From: Opacimonas sp014872805
GTDB taxonomy: Bacteria; Pseudomonadota; Gammaproteobacteria; Enterobacterales; Alteromonadaceae
DNA: 64,000 nucleotides
Assembly (NCBI GenBank): GCA_014872805.1
Contig: WKFN01000007.1
Location: forward strand, 1-64,000
Direction: 5' to 3'
The notes beneath the pieces are model-generated. The model saw only the letters and a program-made list of their open reading frames with translations, had not been told where the DNA came from and did no database searches. This document shows, piece by piece, positions 36,444-45,736 of this stretch; the first letter of the stretch is position 1; every line of letters begins with the position of its first letter. The position numbers were made by a program, and so were the translations under genes.

Positions 36444-36980
36444 CTAGGCGTCGACTTTTTTGAAGTCTGTGTTCTCGAAAATCACTTCGACTGGTTTGTT
36501 GATCAGCTCAAGCAGCAGCACTGCACGTGCGTCACCCTTAGCTTCTTGATAAATCGCTCGCACATTGTTGTATTGTGGATGATTAATCAATACGATATCG
36601 CCCTGCTTAGGTAAATTTTTATCTTTAACCTGAGCCACATCATGCAATGTCTTAAATTGAGTCACCAATAGTTCTGGTACCAGCTGTGGCTCTTTACCAC
36701 GACGGACAAACCCAATCACGCCACGAGTAGAACGGATCGCAGTAAAATTGTGTTGTTCATAATCAAGTTTTGCAAAAACGTAATTAGGAAACAAAGCTTC
36801 GATGACTTGAGTTCGCTTACCGCGAACGATCTTTTCGATTTGAGCTTTAGGATAGAAGGCATCTACGCCTTGATTGTTGAGGTGCATAACTGCACATTCT
36901 TCTTCTTTGCCTTTGCAATACAACAAGAACCAGTATTTACCTGTTGGAAACAAATCTTTGGATTCTTCGTTATCTTGCAT
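36444..36980 (-). CDS. rfaH: transcription antitermination protein RfaH
   Basis: NusG paralogue of 178 residues. The NGN domain (about 14-110) has YWFLLYCKGKEEE and ALFPNYVFAKLDY, and the KOW region (about 125-178) has QGDIVLINHPQYNN. RfaH-like features are the short linker and the lack of NusG-type insert. RfaH recruits to RNA polymerase at ops sites and enables long polysaccharide operons to be transcribed, so the 17-kb syp-like arm is a possible client, although I found no convincing ops element upstream of it. It lies 22 bases after tRNA-Trp on the same strand and is probably part of the same transcript. Confidence 0.85.
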   Translation of the reverse strand: MQDNEESKDLFPTGKYWFLLYCKGKEEECAVMHLNNQGVDAFYPKAQIEKIVRGKRTQVIEALFPNYVFAKLDYEQHNFTAIRSTRGVIGFVRRGKEPQLVPELLVTQFKTLHDVAQVKDKNLPKQGDIVLINHPQYNNVRAIYQEAKGDARAVLLLELINKPVEVIFENTDFKKVDA

Positions 36981-37002
36981 CTTGGTTTACCTCGAAGAAA
37001 GT

Positions 37003-37079
37003 TGGCAGGGGCGGAGGGATTCGAACCCCCAACCATCGGTTTTGGAGACCGCTGTTCTACCAATTGGAACTACGCCCCT
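37003..37079 (-). tRNA. trpT: tRNA-Trp (CCA)
   Basis: Complete 77-nt tRNA with encoded CCA end. The acceptor stem AGGGGCG pairs with CGCCCCT, the T-arm has GGTTCGAAT, and the anticodon loop CTCCAAA places anticodon CCA at 37043-37045, which reads UGG. It sits 22 bases upstream of rfaH on the same strand. A -10-like TATAAT lies 14-19 bases upstream of the mature 5' end. Confidence 0.97.
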
Positions 37080-37092
37080 ACAACGGATGTGC

Positions 37093-37120
37093 ATTATACA
37101 AGGGTTAAACTAAAGGTAAA
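37093..37120 (-). promoter_or_regulatory. sigma-70-like promoter of tRNA-Trp (and rfaH)
   Basis: On the minus strand TATAAT (37093-37098) is preceded, with a 16-nt spacer, by TTTACC (37115-37120). The start site would fall about 7 bases before the mature tRNA end. The -10 is perfect; the -35 is weak. The region is short and sits just past the end of the thiamine operon. Confidence 0.55.
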
Positions 37121-37123
37121 GCT

Positions 37124-37831
37124 TTAAATAGTCGGGTTAGAAAATTTGCTCACCCATTGTGAATTAATCTCTCGAACGATGGGTATGTAGGCATTTACCG
37201 CACTGGCTAATTCATAGTTCAGGGGAGATATCAGTGCGCGATAATGCGTCAAAAATGCATTCTGCTGCGCGAATGACCAACCATTTATGACAACACAATT
37301 TGCGATATCATAAGCCCTTTCCGTCGTCCCAGCATATTCCCAATCAACCACTTTCTGAGCAATGATATGTGTCGTTTGTAAATCATTGTGGCCAAACACC
37401 CGATCGTTTTGCCAATACTCGGGGAGTTTTTCACTCAATTTTGGGTACCATTTGGCACAACTTGCGTCTCGCCCAAATAATGGTATGTGATGCATTCGAG
37501 CCATTGCACGCGCTGTTTCTACAATATCATCAGCAGAATAATTAGCATTAGATATCCACTGCTCTACCCAGATATCCTGTTCAAAATGATACACATTAGG
37601 GGCGATTCCATGAACGGCCAATAAAGATTGTAAACGCCAATGAGAATCCCACGAAAAAAGCTCTCCAGCATGAGATCGAAGTATTTTGACCAAAAACTTC
37701 TCATCGCCCCAATGATAGCAATAATTTTGATGCGTACCGTCTAACTGAACACTCGATATGTGTTTAGCATCAGGTTGCTGCCGAGTTATTTGACGTAAAA
37801 TGTCAAAGCACGCTTGCGCCACTGTCGCCAT
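37124..37831 (-). CDS. phosphotransferase-family small-molecule kinase, thiamine-kinase-like
   Basis: About 235 residues of the APH/choline kinase fold. The catalytic loop is VFGHNDLQTTHI (HxDLxxxx; the usual Asn is replaced by His) and the metal-binding DFG-like segment is VVDWEYAG. In Shewanella and Alteromonas-type thiamine loci a kinase of this type follows the PnuT-like permease and is thought to trap thiamine as its phosphate. I take Met at 37831; a longer frame reaches 37897 and the gene overlaps pnuT by 46 bases, so the start is not certain. The last gene of the THI-box operon. Confidence 0.72.
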   Translation of the reverse strand: MATVAQACFDILRQITRQQPDAKHISSVQLDGTHQNYCYHWGDEKFLVKILRSHAGELFSWDSHWRLQSLLAVHGIAPNVYHFEQDIWVEQWISNANYSADDIVETARAMARMHHIPLFGRDASCAKWYPKLSEKLPEYWQNDRVFGHNDLQTTHIIAQKVVDWEYAGTTERAYDIANCVVINGWSFAQQNAFLTHYRALISPLNYELASAVNAYIPIVREINSQWVSKFSNPTI

Positions 37832-38367
37832 CCAAAAACTGAAAATACCAGATACACAAAATACAAACCAACGGTAAACCACAAGGCATGTTGCCAATAT
37901 AGGAGCATGGCTAGAGTATTAATCATCATCCAATACACCCAATTAGACAGGTATTTGTGTGCCACTAACACCGTCGTCATGACGGAGAATACCATAATCA
38001 ACGCATCCAATGTTGCCCAGTCCAACCAATCCTGTTCTGACCAAAAGACCAAGATACATACTATCGCCAACCCCGTTACGACATAAGTAACATGCCATTG
38101 CGAGGAGCGACTAGAAATGTCTCCAATTTGTACTTTGTTACCATATGTCCATTGCCAATAACCATACACCGCCATACCCATGTAATACACATTTAACCCA
38201 GCACTGTACCACAAGGTAAAATCCCAAAATACATAGGTATAAATTGCCGTACTCACAAAGGCTGCCGGCCAAGCAATTGGCCACTCTTGGCTCACCGCAT
38301 AAATATAAAGGATACCTAATAGTGCTGCGACGGCTTCAAGCCAAGAGATGGACAATAATTCTACCAT
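37786..38367 (-). CDS. pnuT: PnuC-family transporter, thiamine type (PnuT-like)
   Basis: Polytopic membrane protein of 193 residues with about seven hydrophobic helices. The WxxW-rich pattern (YGYWQWTYG, VYWMMINTLAMLLYW) is the PnuC-family signature; members with this context transport thiamine, those near NAD genes transport nicotinamide riboside. The stop codon of the upstream TonB receptor overlaps the start by one base. A THI box controls the operon, which argues for thiamine. Confidence 0.87.
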   Translation of the reverse strand: MVELLSISWLEAVAALLGILYIYAVSQEWPIAWPAAFVSTAIYTYVFWDFTLWYSAGLNVYYMGMAVYGYWQWTYGNKVQIGDISSRSSQWHVTYVVTGLAIVCILVFWSEQDWLDWATLDALIMVFSVMTTVLVAHKYLSNWVYWMMINTLAMLLYWQHALWFTVGLYFVYLVFSVFGWRQWRKRALTFYVK

Positions 38368-40427
38368 TAGAATTCCAGGTTGAAGTTCACACCAAAACGA
38401 CGACCATTGCCGAATTGATAGTATGGCTCAGGTTGCGCATAGTAATCTCGAGGGTCATTTGAAAAGCCACCAAAGCCCCTGGTATAGTATTGTGTATCAA
38501 AGAGGTTTTTCCCCCAGAAACTGACTGTGTATGGCCCGACATCTTTGGTCAATGTTAAATGGGTCAACACATAAGCTGGATTAATTTCATCATGCCCGTC
38601 GCTGAAACGATGAGATGATTTACCTTCCACTACTAGGTATCCTTGCCACGTTTCAGACAAGCCTAAATTAGCAAAAAAGTGAAAACTGCCGCGGGGTGAT
38701 TGCGCTTGTTGTTGCTTGGTAACTTGCGTACCGTCTGCTCGGGTAAAACCGTTAAAATACGCATCCAGATAACCCACATCTGCTCCAAACTCAATCTGAG
38801 AGTCAGGCTGCCAACGAAGTTCTAACTCTACACCACGATTCGTACCATTGTCAGCGTTATCAATAATATCGATAAACTGTACCGAATTATCCGGTCCTTG
38901 AATCACCGCAAAATCACTGATTTGTGTATTTTTGCGTACCATTTGGAAAATAGCTAAGCGAGACGATAGTTGCTTAGTTTGATATTTGGCACCCAATTCA
39001 TAATTCCAGTTGTATTCTGCATCATAAGTTCTTTGCGCGTTACTCACTGCTTCACTTGGGTTAAACCCACCAGCTTTATATCCACGGCTAATGCTGCCGT
39101 AATAGGTTAACCCAGGTTGACGATAGCTCAGTCCAATTTTACCCCCGAGCAACGTTTCTGATTGCTGTTCAGAAAAACCAGAATTGTCATGGTATTCAGC
39201 AGTGAATCGTTCTAAACGCACACCCGCTTCAGCCAACAAATTGTTCGCTAGTGGATAGTTATATTGACCGAATAATGCGGTTGTTTCTGGCTCATAGCGA
39301 CTCGTAAAATCATTGTCTGCATAAGTATACTGTCTCAGTAAATTTTCATCACTGGCTTTATATTGAGCCCCCAAGGTCCAATGGGCTTGTTCCAGATCTT
39401 GTTCTGAACGCGCAATCACCGCCAAGGAACGATTGTCTCGATCTCTATAGTAGGCATCAACTGAACTGTATTCCCAAGGGTGAAAGCCAACATAGGTCCA
39501 ATCCTCATCATAGCTATATAAACTATTTGAAGAAAGAGCAGCGCCACTTACTGTGAGTATTCCCCAATCAAAATCCGTCATACTCGATAAAGTAATCCCT
39601 TCCCCTTTGAGCCGATCATGCCCTGGTTCATCAGCTCGAGAAACATTATCGTTATCCAATGAAAAGGCGTCATAGCCATTATTGACGTAACCGTGAAACA
39701 GATTCAGAGTGAATGCTTGCTGTGTTGAGGATTGGTAGTGAAAGGCTAGACGGGCATTCGTTTCTTTGATGTCATGAGTATCATCACGCTGTAAATAGGC
39801 GTTTTTGACAAAGCCATTACTTTGATATTGCTGAAACGCAACTCGAGCATTCAGGGAGTCAGATAATCCTTGCGAATATGCTGCCGCAACCAATAATGTA
39901 TCGTCTTGAGCTAAACCTAAACGGACATAACCTTGTGGCTCTGCAGATGGGGCAATCGACACGAAATTTACCACGCCAGCAAGTCCATTTGCACCATGGG
40001 CGGTCGCCTGTGGCCCTCGTAATACCTCAACCTGCGCCACGTCAAATATCGTAGCTAACGCGCCCAAACCACTTATATCAAGACCGTCCAGCATCATTCC
40101 AACGGATGGATTGATCGGCTCAGCAAATTGGCTGCGTTCACCAATGCCTCGAATTTGAATAAAACGAGCCCGTGAAGCGCCAGAGCTCAAATTAACATTG
40201 GCAATACCGTACAAGATATCTTCACTGTGAAAAGCCTGTCGCGTCTGTAAAGTCGATGCATCAATCACGGATGCGCTTTGGGATAGTTCTGACAAAGCTA
40301 ATGCCGAGAAGTCTCCATTAACGGTGATGGTTTCGATTCTTTCAACCAAATTGTCCTCGGTAGCAAACACCAGAGCATGACTGGTAATAGCCGATGTAAG
40401 GAATAAAGATAAAAATGTGTTTTTCAT
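38367..40427 (-). CDS. TonB-dependent receptor, likely thiamine
   Basis: Outer-membrane receptor of 686 residues with a signal peptide (about 1-22), an N-terminal TonB-box/plug region (VERIETITVNGD, GEFLRGPQ-like EVLRGPQATAHGANG) and a 22-strand barrel ending in an aromatic-terminal strand (GVNFNLEF). A TPP riboswitch lies 70 bases upstream. Together with the PnuT-like permease and kinase behind it, this gives a complete route for thiamine from the outer membrane to a phosphorylated cytosolic form. The substrate is inferred from the riboswitch and operon. Confidence 0.88.
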   Translation of the reverse strand: MKNTFLSLFLTSAITSHALVFATEDNLVERIETITVNGDFSALALSELSQSASVIDASTLQTRQAFHSEDILYGIANVNLSSGASRARFIQIRGIGERSQFAEPINPSVGMMLDGLDISGLGALATIFDVAQVEVLRGPQATAHGANGLAGVVNFVSIAPSAEPQGYVRLGLAQDDTLLVAAAYSQGLSDSLNARVAFQQYQSNGFVKNAYLQRDDTHDIKETNARLAFHYQSSTQQAFTLNLFHGYVNNGYDAFSLDNDNVSRADEPGHDRLKGEGITLSSMTDFDWGILTVSGAALSSNSLYSYDEDWTYVGFHPWEYSSVDAYYRDRDNRSLAVIARSEQDLEQAHWTLGAQYKASDENLLRQYTYADNDFTSRYEPETTALFGQYNYPLANNLLAEAGVRLERFTAEYHDNSGFSEQQSETLLGGKIGLSYRQPGLTYYGSISRGYKAGGFNPSEAVSNAQRTYDAEYNWNYELGAKYQTKQLSSRLAIFQMVRKNTQISDFAVIQGPDNSVQFIDIIDNADNGTNRGVELELRWQPDSQIEFGADVGYLDAYFNGFTRADGTQVTKQQQAQSPRGSFHFFANLGLSETWQGYLVVEGKSSHRFSDGHDEINPAYVLTHLTLTKDVGPYTVSFWGKNLFDTQYYTRGFGGFSNDPRDYYAQPEPYYQFGNGRRFGVNFNLEF

Positions 40428-40502
40428 TATTGGATCTCATTATGTTAAATGTATTAATAACAAACGGATCCGGTTTCGGAAGGTTAAATTAGATAGGTCT
40501 CA

Positions 40503-40601
40503 ACCAATTCCTACGCCGGCATTATCCGGATCAGGTGTAAGGGTTTCATGTGATCTCAGCCTTAGCCTGAACACTAACATTCAGGTAAAGCACCCCTTGG
40601 C
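40503..40601 (-). promoter_or_regulatory. TPP riboswitch (THI box)
   Basis: Read on the minus strand the conserved elements appear in order: GGGGTGC (about 40597-40591), GCTGAGA after a variable stem-loop, ACCCTT, then ACCTGATCCGGATAATGCC and GGCGTAGGAA. This is the canonical thiamin-pyrophosphate aptamer. It controls the receptor-PnuT-kinase operon, whose first start codon is at 40427. About 70 bases between aptamer and start would hold the expression platform; I see no strong T-run, so control of translation is more likely than termination. Confidence 0.95.
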
Positions 40602-40665
40602 AAGCAGCAAGATAGCAATGAATACATTAGAATTCAAGCTATCTTAAAAAAGAAAAGTCGGTGGT

Positions 40666-42387
40666 TTAACGCATTGGAATCGAAATATTAAATTCTATAA
40701 ATGGCTCGTTTTCGATAATGATGCTTTTACAATTTAATATCCATTGATTTTTCTCACAAATTTCTCTGACTAAGCCCAGACCAAGACCAACACCTTCTTG
40801 CTCGCTATGATGTGAACGAACGTATTTAGTAAACAACTTACTGCGCTCTTCATCATTCATCAATGGACAAGAATTTCGCACATCGATTTGGAAAAAACCG
40901 TCATCACAATACCAATCAACGATCACAATGCCATTCGCAGTTGTATATTTTGCGGTGTTACTGAATAGGTTTTCTAACACAATTTGATATGAGGCTAAAT
41001 CTTCTACTAAAGAAACCAAGTCATACTGATTACCTTGCAGTACAAAATTGAAGTTTTTTCTATCCAGTACAGGCTTATAACGAGCAATGATGGCATTTAA
41101 CTCACTAACCATATTGATTTTCTGGGGAGCCAAGTCTCTCGACTGAAATTGTTTAATAGTCAAAATCCGATCGATGATACTTTGAATACGCTGCGTGTTG
41201 CGCTGAATAACTAGTAAATTTTCACGTATATCATGATCGACACTATCATCTGATAAAAGCTGCTGAGTCGGCGATGAGATTAGGGTCAGCGGTGTTTTAA
41301 GTTCATGTGCAATAAAACCAAATAAATCCGAGCTGTTTTTGATGTTTTCGCGAAGCTTTGAGTTCACCGTTTGCAAATAACTATGTTTTCTAACCACATT
41401 GTTATGTAACTTCTCAAATACAATAAGATTTAAGATCAGATATACCGTCATAAGGCCAATGAGCTCTAAATTTAGGGCTTCATACTGTATTGATTGTTCG
41501 AGCACAATGTTTAATTTTGAATCAAACAGGGAAACATCAAACCGTTTTTGAATCGTCATTATGGAGTTATCAACAATTTCAGGGCTGCCATACACAAGCG
41601 CCTGATCTAAGTAATCAATCGTGACTTGCATGTTGAGGTTTGGCAAGAACTCTTGCAAATGCGTAACAAGCATCTCGTGTTCAAACAATATTGTTGACAG
41701 CAAAGCATTATTTGTATCATCAGTGGTAGATACATACCTTGAAACTTGGTTAATCGAGAAAGCATACCCCCCCTGAATCATTTCAAATGTTTCCATGGTT
41801 AATGTATCTCGGGTTATTGGCTCTCCTAATTGTGTCTGCTTATAGTCGCGTGATGATGCAAATAAAGGCTGTAATTTTTCAACGTTTGAGACATCAAGCC
41901 CTATAACACTATTGACTGGGCTTACATCAGGGTGCACCCAAGTAATCACGTAATTTAATTCATCTGGGTGCTTTGGCTTTAATAACAATTTGCCATTAGC
42001 CGAAACCATTATCTGTTTTAATTGAAATGTTGGCGATAACATTGACTCTATTGTGGATTCGTCAAGTGTTTCGATTTGCCCAATCATATAAATATATGGA
42101 TATGTTGTGATTAAACGATTGGCAAAATCGTGTTTTTGGAGTGAACTTGGGGACGGTGTCTGAGCAATAAATGCCGAAAAACTATCAATAACTTGAATGA
42201 TTGACGTTTCAAACGTCTCAACTTGATTCACAAAATGTTTTTGTTCAACATCTAGCTGAGATTCAATATGCAAGATTTCATTACGAATCACAACAAAACA
42301 TAAAAATACATACAGTATGGCGATACTTATATTACGGGCTAGGCGAAGCTTTTTTAGTGTTCTACTGGAGCTATTGGTTTTATTCAT
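40666..42387 (-). CDS. CHASE-domain sensor histidine kinase
   Basis: Membrane histidine kinase of about 573 residues. TM1 is near 18-36, a periplasmic sensor (about 40-315) with the CHASE-typical VIGLDVSN follows, TM2 is near 320-340, then HisKA with FIAHELKTPL (phospho-His) and HATPase with LENLFSNTAKYT (N-box) and GVGLGLGLV (G-box). No receiver domain or response regulator lies next to it, so it is an orphan here. I take Met at 42387; a GTG at 42420 is in frame and would leave almost no space to divergent tmcA, so the start is uncertain. CHASE domains sense small ligands such as organic acids or cytokinin-like molecules; the ligand is unknown. Confidence 0.83.
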   Translation of the reverse strand: MNKTNSSSRTLKKLRLARNISIAILYVFLCFVVIRNEILHIESQLDVEQKHFVNQVETFETSIIQVIDSFSAFIAQTPSPSSLQKHDFANRLITTYPYIYMIGQIETLDESTIESMLSPTFQLKQIMVSANGKLLLKPKHPDELNYVITWVHPDVSPVNSVIGLDVSNVEKLQPLFASSRDYKQTQLGEPITRDTLTMETFEMIQGGYAFSINQVSRYVSTTDDTNNALLSTILFEHEMLVTHLQEFLPNLNMQVTIDYLDQALVYGSPEIVDNSIMTIQKRFDVSLFDSKLNIVLEQSIQYEALNLELIGLMTVYLILNLIVFEKLHNNVVRKHSYLQTVNSKLRENIKNSSDLFGFIAHELKTPLTLISSPTQQLLSDDSVDHDIRENLLVIQRNTQRIQSIIDRILTIKQFQSRDLAPQKINMVSELNAIIARYKPVLDRKNFNFVLQGNQYDLVSLVEDLASYQIVLENLFSNTAKYTTANGIVIVDWYCDDGFFQIDVRNSCPLMNDEERSKLFTKYVRSHHSEQEGVGLGLGLVREICEKNQWILNCKSIIIENEPFIEFNISIPMR

Positions 42388-42421
42388 GTAAAGGCAATGA
42401 CCACTGGCTCGAAAATCCACA

Positions 42422-44389
42422 ATGGCTTTGATATATTTGCATACTGAACAGAATAAAGAAAAGCGCGTGTCTAGACAAATTATTATTTTTTCGGATCATT
42501 CAAAGATCCGTGAATATGTACATCTTCAAACAACGGGTCATGATTTGGCGCGTGTTTTTTACCTTGGTGACCATCAGGATTTGGCTACATATTGTACGAC
42601 CTCCCTTTCTCCTAAGCATTACACGCAAGCGCTTGGACAAGAGTTTGATCTTGTTATTTTTGATATGAAAGGTGATTCTGGTTTTCGTTTTCAGTCCCTT
42701 CTAGCGGTTAGCGGCACCGTTAAAGCAAATGGCACATTATGTATTATTGAACCGAATACAACATACACAGGCATTTCTCTGAGTTATCCACTTAACCAAT
42801 CACTGATTTGTTCATCGTTGTGGGACTATCTCAAACAGCACATAGCGTCTATTTTTCCAAATTATCACATCGATGTTTCGAAGTCGGATAACCTCGTTGC
42901 AGTGCATAGTAACAAACAACTTTCAGAACAAATTGAAATTGCAATAAAAGAACAATCTAGCGCACTGCAATCCATCATCAACCACCTCGAATGTTCTAAC
43001 CACAAGGACAAAAGTGTAGTGGTCATGGCACAACGAGGACGAGGCAAATCTCATTTGCTTGCTCGACTCGCATTTCAGCTTTTACACTCTGGAAATAAGG
43101 TGCTATGCATACAACAACATCACAATAACAATGACGTTTTCAAAACGACACTCGAACACTTTACCAGACAAACTATTCCAAAGAATCGCCAGATATCGGT
43201 CGCCAGTGGAGAGCTTGCGCTTACCTCTCCAGATAATTCGCTGTTACAAAAAAAATGGGATTTAATTTTAATAGATGAAGCGGCAACATATAGTCTCTTA
43301 GTACTAAAAAAAATACAGGGACTACAAGGTGCAAAAGTTTATAGTACAACGACACATGGTTATGAAGGAACCGGTCAAGGATTTAAAAGAATATTTGTAG
43401 ATAGATTATCCTCTTATCATCTTATTCAGCTAACAACTGCTTTTCGTTTTCAAATCCCCTGTCCAATTGAATCTGCATTAGCATTAAAAACTCACAATAC
43501 TGTCTCACTTAATGATGGTATTCATCAGATTACAAAGGACCCTGATGTCTTACTGGCCTGTTATTCACTATTAAGTGAAGCCCACTACCAAACCCGTCCA
43601 GATGATTTACAAAGATTGTTTGATTGTCCGAATACTCATTGTCTCGTGCATGTTGAACAATCACAGATCAATGGCGTTTTACTATATTTTGAAGAAAACC
43701 TTGCGACAGCAAGTGACGAACTTAAAGCGCTGATCATTTCTGGCACAAGACGAGTGCAAGGACATCTGGGGCTACAACAACTTGCGCACACTTACCGAGC
43801 CAAAGAAATACTTGAACAGATCCATTGGCGCATCAATCGTATCGCAGTAACACATGATAAACGAAGACAAGGTATTGCTTCTCAATTGGTGCAAGAGTTG
43901 TTAAACCGTGCTCGTAAAGCAAACATTTATGTGACCAGCTCATTTTCTCTACAAAAACATACTCAACATTTTTGGCAACGTAATGGCTTTGCAGTCATAC
44001 GATATGGTAGGCAAGCTAATACCGCTTCGGGCATGCAAAATGTCATTGTCATGCATAAGCACGATCAACAACTGCTTCATGTTCTAGATGCGCTCATTGC
44101 ACTACAAAGACAGTGGGCGAATACTCGCCCCCTGGATGCAAAACTGTTGAAAAGACTTGTCAAACACAAAGGCGTACTCATGGCCATCCTGGACGACTTC
44201 AAAATGAACAAAAGGCATTTTGATAACGCTGATTACGCACTGATGGGCTTACATTTAATGGGTTGTATTAAAAGTAAGACATTATCAATTTGGTATGACA
44301 ATCAGGATCTAACAACAGAGCAGCGTTACCGAAAAATAGGTTGCCATGGCAAGGCCGAACTTGTTAAACAAATCAAATCAGAAATATAA
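42422..44389 (+). CDS. tmcA: tRNA(Met) cytidine acetyltransferase TmcA
   Basis: A 655-residue enzyme that makes N4-acetylcytidine at the wobble position of elongator tRNA-Met, using ATP and acetyl-CoA. The helicase-like module has Walker A AQRGRGKSHLLARLA near 203-217 and DEAA (Walker B-like, LILIDEAAT). The GNAT module has RIAVTHDKRRQGIASQLVQELL near 476-497, and the C-terminus is the tRNA-binding tail. Start ATG 42422 is taken; a GTG at 42467 is possible since the N-terminal 15 residues are not conserved. Divergent to the histidine kinase with a very short spacer. Confidence 0.92.
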   Translation: MALIYLHTEQNKEKRVSRQIIIFSDHSKIREYVHLQTTGHDLARVFYLGDHQDLATYCTTSLSPKHYTQALGQEFDLVIFDMKGDSGFRFQSLLAVSGTVKANGTLCIIEPNTTYTGISLSYPLNQSLICSSLWDYLKQHIASIFPNYHIDVSKSDNLVAVHSNKQLSEQIEIAIKEQSSALQSIINHLECSNHKDKSVVVMAQRGRGKSHLLARLAFQLLHSGNKVLCIQQHHNNNDVFKTTLEHFTRQTIPKNRQISVASGELALTSPDNSLLQKKWDLILIDEAATYSLLVLKKIQGLQGAKVYSTTTHGYEGTGQGFKRIFVDRLSSYHLIQLTTAFRFQIPCPIESALALKTHNTVSLNDGIHQITKDPDVLLACYSLLSEAHYQTRPDDLQRLFDCPNTHCLVHVEQSQINGVLLYFEENLATASDELKALIISGTRRVQGHLGLQQLAHTYRAKEILEQIHWRINRIAVTHDKRRQGIASQLVQELLNRARKANIYVTSSFSLQKHTQHFWQRNGFAVIRYGRQANTASGMQNVIVMHKHDQQLLHVLDALIALQRQWANTRPLDAKLLKRLVKHKGVLMAILDDFKMNKRHFDNADYALMGLHLMGCIKSKTLSIWYDNQDLTTEQRYRKIGCHGKAELVKQIKSEI

Positions 44390-44415
44390 AAAAGCTGGAC
44401 TCATTGAGACCAGCT
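44387..44415 (-). terminator. intrinsic terminator of the TonB2 operon
   Basis: AGCTGG (44393-44398) and CCAGCT (44410-44415) form a 6-bp stem with an 11-nt loop. On the minus strand it is followed by a run of T residues (44392-44387), so it should end the minus-strand TonB2 operon. It overlaps the very end of tmcA on the plus strand and may serve that gene more weakly. Confidence 0.72.
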
Positions 44416-44440
44416 ATTTATCAAATGAAGATATCGGATA

Positions 44441-45736
44441 TTAAATCTTAATACCACGATTCTTTGCTTTATCCTTTATGTAAGGTGACCATGCATTTGC
44501 ATTACGACGAACTGAAGGGAATTTCTTCGCTTCTAGCGCATGCTTATATGCTGTGCGGAACTTGTTTTGATAGAAATTAGCTTCCATCAGTGCAAATTGC
44601 ACACGGCCTTCGTCTTCTGGACCCGCTTCCAAAGATTTTTCTAGCGCAACTACAGCTCCCTTGTAATCTTCAGCAGCAAGTAACAGAACACCTTGTTTAC
44701 GCCACAAGTCAGCATCATTGTTGATTGCTGCAGCAATACCGTAGTATTTTGCAGCTGTCGCATGATACTTCGCAGAGTGGAACGCATTAGCTAACTGTGA
44801 GTAGTTCGTTTCAGTCTTTTCAATTAAACCAGACCCAATATATTTCTCAAGTATTAGAGCCGCTTTATGCGGAATATCACTCGTTGAATATAATTGAGCC
44901 AAAGCTTTGATTTCTGAAACTTTAGTTAAGTAACCTTGTGCATGAGCCATTTCAAACGTGGATAAAGCACGCTTAAAATCTTCTACTAACATATAGAAGA
45001 AACCAAGCTGTGACCACCATTGTTTGTTTTCAGGGAACTTGCGAACTAACTCCTCTGCTACTTTAACTGTATCAGGATACAACTTGCGCTCGTAATAAGA
45101 GGTCAATTTCAACACATACGGGTTTTTGTTAGGCTCTTTATACAAAGCAATGGCTTTATCTGCTGGTGCAATGATTTTATCAAGTTGTTTAAGCTCATAA
45201 TAAGCCTGAGCAATTCGAGTATAAATGTCTGGATCTTGTTTACACGTGAAATCCATCCATTTGTTGTACCAGTTGATCGCGTCTTGATAGTCTTTTTCTT
45301 GCAAAGACAAGTCGCCGAGTAAGCGCAAGGTACCAGCATGTTCAGAATCGTTTAGTTCTTTTTGTTGAACTGCTTTTATCAAATAGCTCTTTGATTCTTG
45401 ACCACGACCATCAATGGTTGCCATGATGTTACCAATGAAACGGTTTACATAAGCGGCGTCAAATGAATCAGAAGGGTCAATCTCAATAAGAGTTTCTAGA
45501 GCTTCATCAATTAAATCGTTGTTGTAAGCTTCAAAAGCTCTGGCTACTCGTTTACCCGCACGCTCTCCAACAATTTGCGTTGTACCAGGCTTATAGCCAG
45601 GACACTCTACTGGAAGCGCAGGAGGTGGCGGTGGACTAGCTGCTTTATCTTCTTGCGCAAGCGCTACTGAAGACACCCCCATTGAAAGGCTCATAGTGGC
45701 TGCAACTACTGATAATTTTAATAGTTTCTGCATCAT
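44441..45736 (-). CDS. TonB2-system tetratricopeptide-repeat protein
   Basis: Periplasmic or outer-membrane-facing TPR protein of 431 residues with a signal peptide (about 1-27, ending ALA), a short Pro-rich region (PPPPPALPVEC) and many TPR-like helical pairs (for example LLGDLSLQEKDYQDAINWYN and WWSQLGFFYMLVEDFKRALSTFEMA). Such a protein closes the TonB2 operon in many Alteromonadales, and may scaffold the periplasmic complex. It overlaps tonB by 4 bases (stop/ATG). Confidence 0.75.
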   Translation of the reverse strand: MMQKLLKLSVVAATMSLSMGVSSVALAQEDKAASPPPPPALPVECPGYKPGTTQIVGERAGKRVARAFEAYNNDLIDEALETLIEIDPSDSFDAAYVNRFIGNIMATIDGRGQESKSYLIKAVQQKELNDSEHAGTLRLLGDLSLQEKDYQDAINWYNKWMDFTCKQDPDIYTRIAQAYYELKQLDKIIAPADKAIALYKEPNKNPYVLKLTSYYERKLYPDTVKVAEELVRKFPENKQWWSQLGFFYMLVEDFKRALSTFEMAHAQGYLTKVSEIKALAQLYSTSDIPHKAALILEKYIGSGLIEKTETNYSQLANAFHSAKYHATAAKYYGIAAAINNDADLWRKQGVLLLAAEDYKGAVVALEKSLEAGPEDEGRVQFALMEANFYQNKFRTAYKHALEAKKFPSVRRNANAWSPYIKDKAKNRGIKI

